Positions 60,697-64,000 of a stretch of DNA of 64,000 nt are shown in pieces. Under the pieces are notes generated by a model. It was given only the letters and a program-made list of their open reading frames with translations. It was not told the origin of the DNA and searched no databases. A program made the position numbers and the translations under genes. Location: NCBI RefSeq assembly GCF_000307265.1, contig NZ_DF158897.1, positions 436,602-500,601 on the forward strand, written 5' to 3'. This stretch comes from Oscillibacter ruminantium GH1 (GTDB lineage: Bacteria > Bacillota > Clostridia > Oscillospirales > Oscillospiraceae). The number at the start of each line of letters is the position of its first letter. The stretch's first letter is position 1.

Positions 60697-61692
60697 GTGT
60701 CCTACGACGGAAAAATTATGCGTCGGGCCATGGCCCGGCAGGAGGCGGATCGCCGCCGTCGGGAGGAGAGCTTCCGCCGCCGGCAGGAGCAGGTCTATGC
60801 CCGCGTTCCCCGGCTCAGGGAGATCGACGGAGAGCTGACCGCCACCATGAGCCGCATCATTGCCTCTGCTCTGCGCCGGGGAGCGGACCCTCGTCCGGCG
60901 GTGGCCGTTTTGCGGGATAACAATATGAGTCTGCAGCAGGAGCGGACGCGCCTGCTGTCGGATTTGGATTTACCGGCGGATTATCTGGAATACAAGCCCG
61001 CCTGTCCGCTTTGCAATGACGTAGGGACCCGGGGCGAGGCGGTGTGCGCCTGCCTGCGGCGGTACTATGCACAGGAGCAGCAGGCGGAGCTGTCCCGCTC
61101 TTTGGATTTGTCGGGGCAGAGCTTTGACACCTTTTCTTTGGACTGGTACGACCGCCTGCCGGACACGCATTTCGGTATGTCCCCCCGGGAGAACATGGAG
61201 ACGGTGTATGAAGTCTGCGCCAACTATGCCCACGCCTTTGGAAGGCGCTGCGGAAATCTTCTGCTGTATGGCAAGCCGGGACTGGGGAAGACCTTCCTCT
61301 CCGCCGCCATTGCGGGGGAGGTCAGTAAAAACGGATTTTCTGTGGTATATGACACGGCGGCTCATGTGTTTGCTCGGTTTGAGGACCGAAAATTCGGCCG
61401 GGATGAGGGAGAGGGAGCCGCGGAGGATATTGAGCGCATCCTTCGGTGCGACCTGCTGATTTTGGATGATTTGGGCACAGAGATGACCACCACGTTTGTC
61501 CAAAGCGCGCTGTATGAAATCGTGAATACCCGCCTTTTGGAGCGCCGGGCCATGATTTTGAACACAAACCTTTCTCCGGATGAGCTTTCCCGTCGGTATG
61601 GCGGACAGATTGCCTCCCGGTTGGAGGGGGAATATCAGATTTTACCGTTTTTCGGGCAGGACATCCGAAGACTGAAAAAGGAGCGGGGCTGA
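60697..61692 (+). CDS. DnaC/DnaI-like helicase loader ATPase
   Basis: 331-aa AAA+ protein. The N-terminal ~110 residues are charged and helical and end in a zinc-ribbon CPLCNDVGTRGEAVCAC, as in DnaI. Walker A LYGKPGLGKTFLSAAIAG, Walker B LLILDDLGTE, sensor 1 ILNTNLSPDEL and arginine finger region SRLEGEYQ follow. It should load the replicative helicase at origin or restart sites, with the DnaD-like protein upstream. GTG start with AAGGGGG 8 nt upstream. No transposase nearby, so not an IstB of an IS21 element. Confidence 0.92.
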   Translation: MSYDGKIMRRAMARQEADRRRREESFRRRQEQVYARVPRLREIDGELTATMSRIIASALRRGADPRPAVAVLRDNNMSLQQERTRLLSDLDLPADYLEYKPACPLCNDVGTRGEAVCACLRRYYAQEQQAELSRSLDLSGQSFDTFSLDWYDRLPDTHFGMSPRENMETVYEVCANYAHAFGRRCGNLLLYGKPGLGKTFLSAAIAGEVSKNGFSVVYDTAAHVFARFEDRKFGRDEGEGAAEDIERILRCDLLILDDLGTEMTTTFVQSALYEIVNTRLLERRAMILNTNLSPDELSRRYGGQIASRLEGEYQILPFFGQDIRRLKKERG

Positions 61693-61719
61693 GGCGTTTG
61701 AAGGAAGGAGTGTCTTCCT

Positions 61720-61899
61720 ATGGAAATCACGGGAAAAACGTGGGTGCTGCTGGTCGTACTTTTGCCGCTGACCGTCTTTAATACGGTTCGCATGGTTCGG
61801 GCGGGACAGTCCGTGCGGGCGGTTTTGTATGTGCTGGCTCTGGCTGCGGGGCTGACTGCCGCGGCGCTGGTCGCTTATTACGCCAGCCGTATTTCATAG
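61720..61899 (+). CDS. Small membrane protein, unknown function
   Basis: 59-aa protein: MEITGKTWVLLVVLLPLTVF then NTVRMVRAGQSVRAVLYVLA and LAAGLTAAALVAYYASRIS. Two hydrophobic helices (about 8-20 and 34-54) with a positively charged connecting loop, so a hairpin with the loop inside. AAGGAG lies 9 nt upstream of ATG61720. It follows the helicase loader by 27 nt and may be in the same operon. Family not recognised. Confidence 0.65.
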   Translation: MEITGKTWVLLVVLLPLTVFNTVRMVRAGQSVRAVLYVLALAAGLTAAALVAYYASRIS

Positions 61900-61956
61900 C
61901 GGTGTGTCTCCGTGGGAGAACCTTGGAGCAAGGCCGACCGAAAGGGGAGAGACGGT

Positions 61957-62862
61957 ATGCAAAGCACCCGTTTGTTTCAAATCCTTTACTGTCTCTTGGA
62001 ACGGGACGGCATGACGGTTTCCCAGCTGGCGGAAAAGCTGGAAGTTTCCACCCGCACGGTGCGCCGTGATCTGGACGCGCTCTCTGCGGCTGGAATTCCG
62101 ATTTATGCGGCCCGCGGACGGAAGGGCGGCGTTCGCCTGCTGCCGGATTTTGTACTGTCAAAGACCCTGCTCTCAGCCAGAGAGCAGGATGAAATCCTGA
62201 CCGCTCTCCAAAGTCTCAAAGCCACCGGTTCCGGTGTGGAGAGCGAAGTGCTGACCCATTTGAACGGCCTGTTCCGCCGCAGCGCCACCGACTGGATTGA
62301 CGTGGATTTTTCTCCGTGGGGCGGGGGCCCAGCCGCAAAAGCCTTGTTTCCCCAACTAAAGGACGCGATTTTGGAGCGGCGGCGGGTGACGTTTGACTAT
62401 TTTGCATCCAACGGCACATCCAGCCGAAGGACGGTGGAGCCGTGCCGCCTGTGCTTTAAGGGGGCCAATTGGTATTTGCAGGGCTGGTGTCTTTCCCGGA
62501 AGGATTTCCGGGTGTTTCGCCTTAGCCGCATAGAGCGCCTTGCGGTGGAGACAGAAACGTTCGCACCCCGGAGCGTGCCGCCTGCGCTGGACGGTGAGGA
62601 TGCCAGCCCGCCTGTCCGTCTTTTCCCTCTGACAATTCGGTTTTCTCCGGCCATGGCGTTTCGGGTATACGATTCCTTTCGGAGGGGAGAGATCGAACGC
62701 GCTGACGACGGCAGCTTTCTTGTCCGCACCATGTGGCCTGCGGGGGATTGGGCGCTGGGCTATCTGCTCTCCTTCGGGGCGGCGGTGGAGGTATTGGACC
62801 CACCGGAGATGCGGGAGGCACTTCGGCAGGAAATGAGCCGGATGCTGAAAAAATATCAATAA
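61957..62862 (+). CDS. WYL-domain transcriptional regulator
   Basis: 301-aa YafY-type regulator. N-terminal winged helix-turn-helix (residues 4-60, RLFQILYCLLERDGMTVSQL and STRTVRRDLDAL), a middle WYL domain (about 140-210, VEPCRLCFKGANWYLQGWCL with the WYL-like tripeptide and FRLSRIERL) and a C-terminal WCX domain. WYL proteins respond to nucleic acids or small ligands, often in DNA damage or phage defence. AAAGGGGAG precedes ATG61957 by 7 nt. Target unknown; the GyrI/zinc-ribbon gene downstream is a candidate. Confidence 0.92.
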   Translation: MQSTRLFQILYCLLERDGMTVSQLAEKLEVSTRTVRRDLDALSAAGIPIYAARGRKGGVRLLPDFVLSKTLLSAREQDEILTALQSLKATGSGVESEVLTHLNGLFRRSATDWIDVDFSPWGGGPAAKALFPQLKDAILERRRVTFDYFASNGTSSRRTVEPCRLCFKGANWYLQGWCLSRKDFRVFRLSRIERLAVETETFAPRSVPPALDGEDASPPVRLFPLTIRFSPAMAFRVYDSFRRGEIERADDGSFLVRTMWPAGDWALGYLLSFGAAVEVLDPPEMREALRQEMSRMLKKYQ

Positions 62863-62869
62863 CTTTTGG

Positions 62870-62898
62870 AAAAGCGGACAGACTCTGTCCGCTTTTTT
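62870..62898 (+). terminator. Terminator of the WYL regulator
   Basis: AAAAGCGGACAGA / TCTGTCCGCTTTT with six T at the end. Confidence 0.92.
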
Positions 62899-62968
62899 CT
62901 GTTATTGTGTGGATACAAAACAAGAAGCGCCGCGATTGCGGCCACTTAAAAATTAGGAGGATGGAATC

Positions 62969-63673
62969 ATGGAATACGAGATTGTGGAGCTGAAGGCCCG
63001 CACTGTGGTGGGCATGGGGATTCGTACCCGAAATGACGCGCCGGATATGGCGCAAAAGATTGGCGGCGTCTGGGCCGCGTTTTTGGGCGGTGAGCGGACA
63101 AAGGTAAACAGCGCGCCGGATGCGCCCTGCCTTGGCCTGTACACGAATTACGACTGGGCGGACGTCAGTTACGATATGCTGGCCGCAACGCAGGGAGAAA
63201 CCTGCCCGGAGGGTTTTCGGCGTGTGGAAATTCCAGCGGGGAAGTATGCGAAGTTCACTTTTCACGGCGATGTGCAAAAGGCCACGGCGGAGGCTTGGGG
63301 CAGGATTTGGGCGGAGCCGCTGCCCCGGGCCTGCCAGGTGGATTTTGAGGAATACGGCCAGCCCGGCCCGGACGGTCAGGCGGACATCAGCATCTACGTT
63401 GGTTTGGCGGATGTGTGCCAGTCCTGCGGGATGCCCATGACTGAGGAGGCCCAGCGCGGCACGGAGAAAGACGGAAGCAAAAGCGCGGAGTACTGCTGCT
63501 ATTGCCGGAAAAACGGCGCCTTTACCGCTGATTGCACCATGGAGGAAATGATTGATTTCTGCTTGGATACGGAAGAGGGCAAGAAGCTCTATACCGACCG
63601 GGAGCTGGCCCGCAGCCAGATGCTGGCGTATTTTCCCACGCTGAAGCGGTGGAAGGATCAAGCAAAAAAGTAA
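62969..63673 (+). CDS. GyrI-like ligand-binding protein with zinc ribbon
   Basis: 234-aa two-domain protein. Residues 1-150 resemble the GyrI/AraC effector-binding fold (YEIVELKARTVVGMGIRT, VEIPAGKYAKFTFHGDVQKA, VDFEEYG...ISIYVGL). The C-terminal ~75 residues hold a zinc ribbon of the Zn_ribbon_2 type (VCQSCGMPMTEEAQRGT, AEYCCYCRKNGAF, then EEMIDFCL). The combination is common in Clostridia; it probably senses a small molecule. GGAGG lies 7-9 nt before ATG62969. The next feature downstream is the hairpin array. Confidence 0.88.
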   Translation: MEYEIVELKARTVVGMGIRTRNDAPDMAQKIGGVWAAFLGGERTKVNSAPDAPCLGLYTNYDWADVSYDMLAATQGETCPEGFRRVEIPAGKYAKFTFHGDVQKATAEAWGRIWAEPLPRACQVDFEEYGQPGPDGQADISIYVGLADVCQSCGMPMTEEAQRGTEKDGSKSAEYCCYCRKNGAFTADCTMEEMIDFCLDTEEGKKLYTDRELARSQMLAYFPTLKRWKDQAKK

Positions 63674-63682
63674 AGCATCCCC

Positions 63683-63947
63683 TATATAATGTCTGCTGAA
63701 CAAAGCAAAAACACAGTGATATCAACACTTGCAAGGTGTTTTTGCTTTGTTTATGTGCAAGGTTTTGACCGAAAACCGTTAAAAACCTTGCACATTTGAT
63801 TTGCGGCGTGTGTCCGCAGATCAAATTAGACAGTCATCAAGGCATCTGAAACGGGAAAACCCGCGGGTTTTCCCGTCCAAAAGGGCAGGAACTGTCCTTT
63901 TGGCAAATGCGATACGCAAATTGCATTTGTTCAGTGGACATTATATA
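63683..63947 (+). ncRNA. Candidate structured RNA or MITE-like element: six hairpins in an outer stem
   Basis: A 265-base non-coding block. Outer stem: 63683-63700 with 63930-63947 (18 bp, two G-U pairs). Inside, in order: 63699-63714/63736-63751 (16 bp perfect), 63753-63766/63782-63795 (14 bp perfect), 63794-63806/63814-63826 (13 bp, one G-U), 63851-63876 (26-base perfect palindrome), 63877-63888/63892-63903 (12 bp, one G-U), 63904-63910/63923-63929 (7 bp). All four imperfect pairs are G-U in plus-strand RNA and would be A-C in minus-strand RNA. No ORF. Either a structured RNA or a non-autonomous mobile element with TATATAATGTC-type terminal repeats. Confidence 0.6.
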
Positions 63948-64000
63948 CGCGAATTAGCGGACTCTTAAATTAAAAATCCCCGGACGGTTTTAATACAAAT
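63948..64000. other. Window end, no feature seen
   Basis: 53 bases after the hairpin array; no gene or element recognised. Confidence 0.4.

Noticed and set aside
60697..61692. IstB helper of an IS21 transposon
   Set aside because: No IstA or terminal repeats nearby; the zinc ribbon and the DnaD-like neighbour fit a helicase loader.
63683..63947. Possible CRISPR array
   Set aside because: The repeated palindromes differ from each other in sequence and spacing; there are no identical repeats with unique spacers and no cas genes.

Overview
The window is the replication-origin region of a low-GC Gram-positive (Bacillota) chromosome. It reads as class Clostridia, probably Oscillospiraceae. The evidence is the dnaA-dnaN-yaaA-recF-remB-gyrB-gyrA block beside a divergent rpmH-rnpA-yidD-yidC-jag block, ParA/ParB with parS sites, T-box leaders on glyS and hisS, strong Shine-Dalgarno sites with many TTG starts, and the sporulation genes spoIIP and gpr. 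It therefore looks like an endospore former. No prophage, insertion sequence, CRISPR array or defence island was found. The genus cannot be fixed by eye.

Left flank (1-20.5 kb). A second GyrA/ParC-type topoisomerase subunit, YitT and LUD-domain proteins, a small lipoprotein, tRNA-Gly(GCC), a CPA2 cation/proton antiporter and a hot-dog thioesterase come first. Then follow hemW, spoIIP, a TatD nuclease with its linked radical SAM protein, metG, a MATE exporter, exonuclease III, gpr, rpsT, nadE and rnhA. The set hemW/spoIIP/gpr/rpsT recalls the lepA-gpr-spoIIP neighbourhood of Bacillus, but with mixed orientations. A candidate small RNA sits between rpsT and nadE. A duplicated tail of nadE surrounds a hairpin downstream of it.

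Origin (20.5-33 kb). gyrA, gyrB, remB-like, recF, yaaA, dnaN and dnaA run leftward; rpmH, rnpA, yidD, yidC and jag run rightward. The dnaN-dnaA gap holds three identical DnaA-box-like 9-mers. A back-to-back pair of strong promoters drives dnaA and rpmH. mnmE and mnmG, which usually follow jag, are absent here.

Right flank (33-64 kb). A T-box-controlled glyS and an LtaS-type enzyme run rightward. Then comes about 22 kb entirely on the minus strand, facing the fork expected from this origin: alaX, nagZ, aspS, hisS (T-box), an mgsA homologue lacking the catalytic aspartate, a MinD-like ATPase, rsmG, mscL, serS, a membrane coiled-coil gene, parB, parA, a GH13 enzyme, mrdA, mreD, mreC, maf, dut, a U32 peptidase-like protein and zapA. 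The last part returns to the plus strand with a DnaD-like protein and a DnaC/DnaI-like helicase loader, a tiny membrane protein, a WYL regulator and a GyrI/zinc-ribbon protein. The window ends in a striking array of six consecutive hairpins enclosed by an 18-bp outer stem; its only imperfect pairs are G-U wobbles on the plus strand. This is the strongest undescribed signal here.

Functionally the window joins replication initiation and topology (DnaA, DnaN, gyrase, DnaD/DnaC-like), segregation (ParABS), septum and wall morphogenesis (MinD-like, ZapA, MreCD, PBP2, LtaS-like), translation (five aminoacyl-tRNA synthetases, S20, L34, RnpA, RsmG) and sporulation/germination (SpoIIP, GPR).
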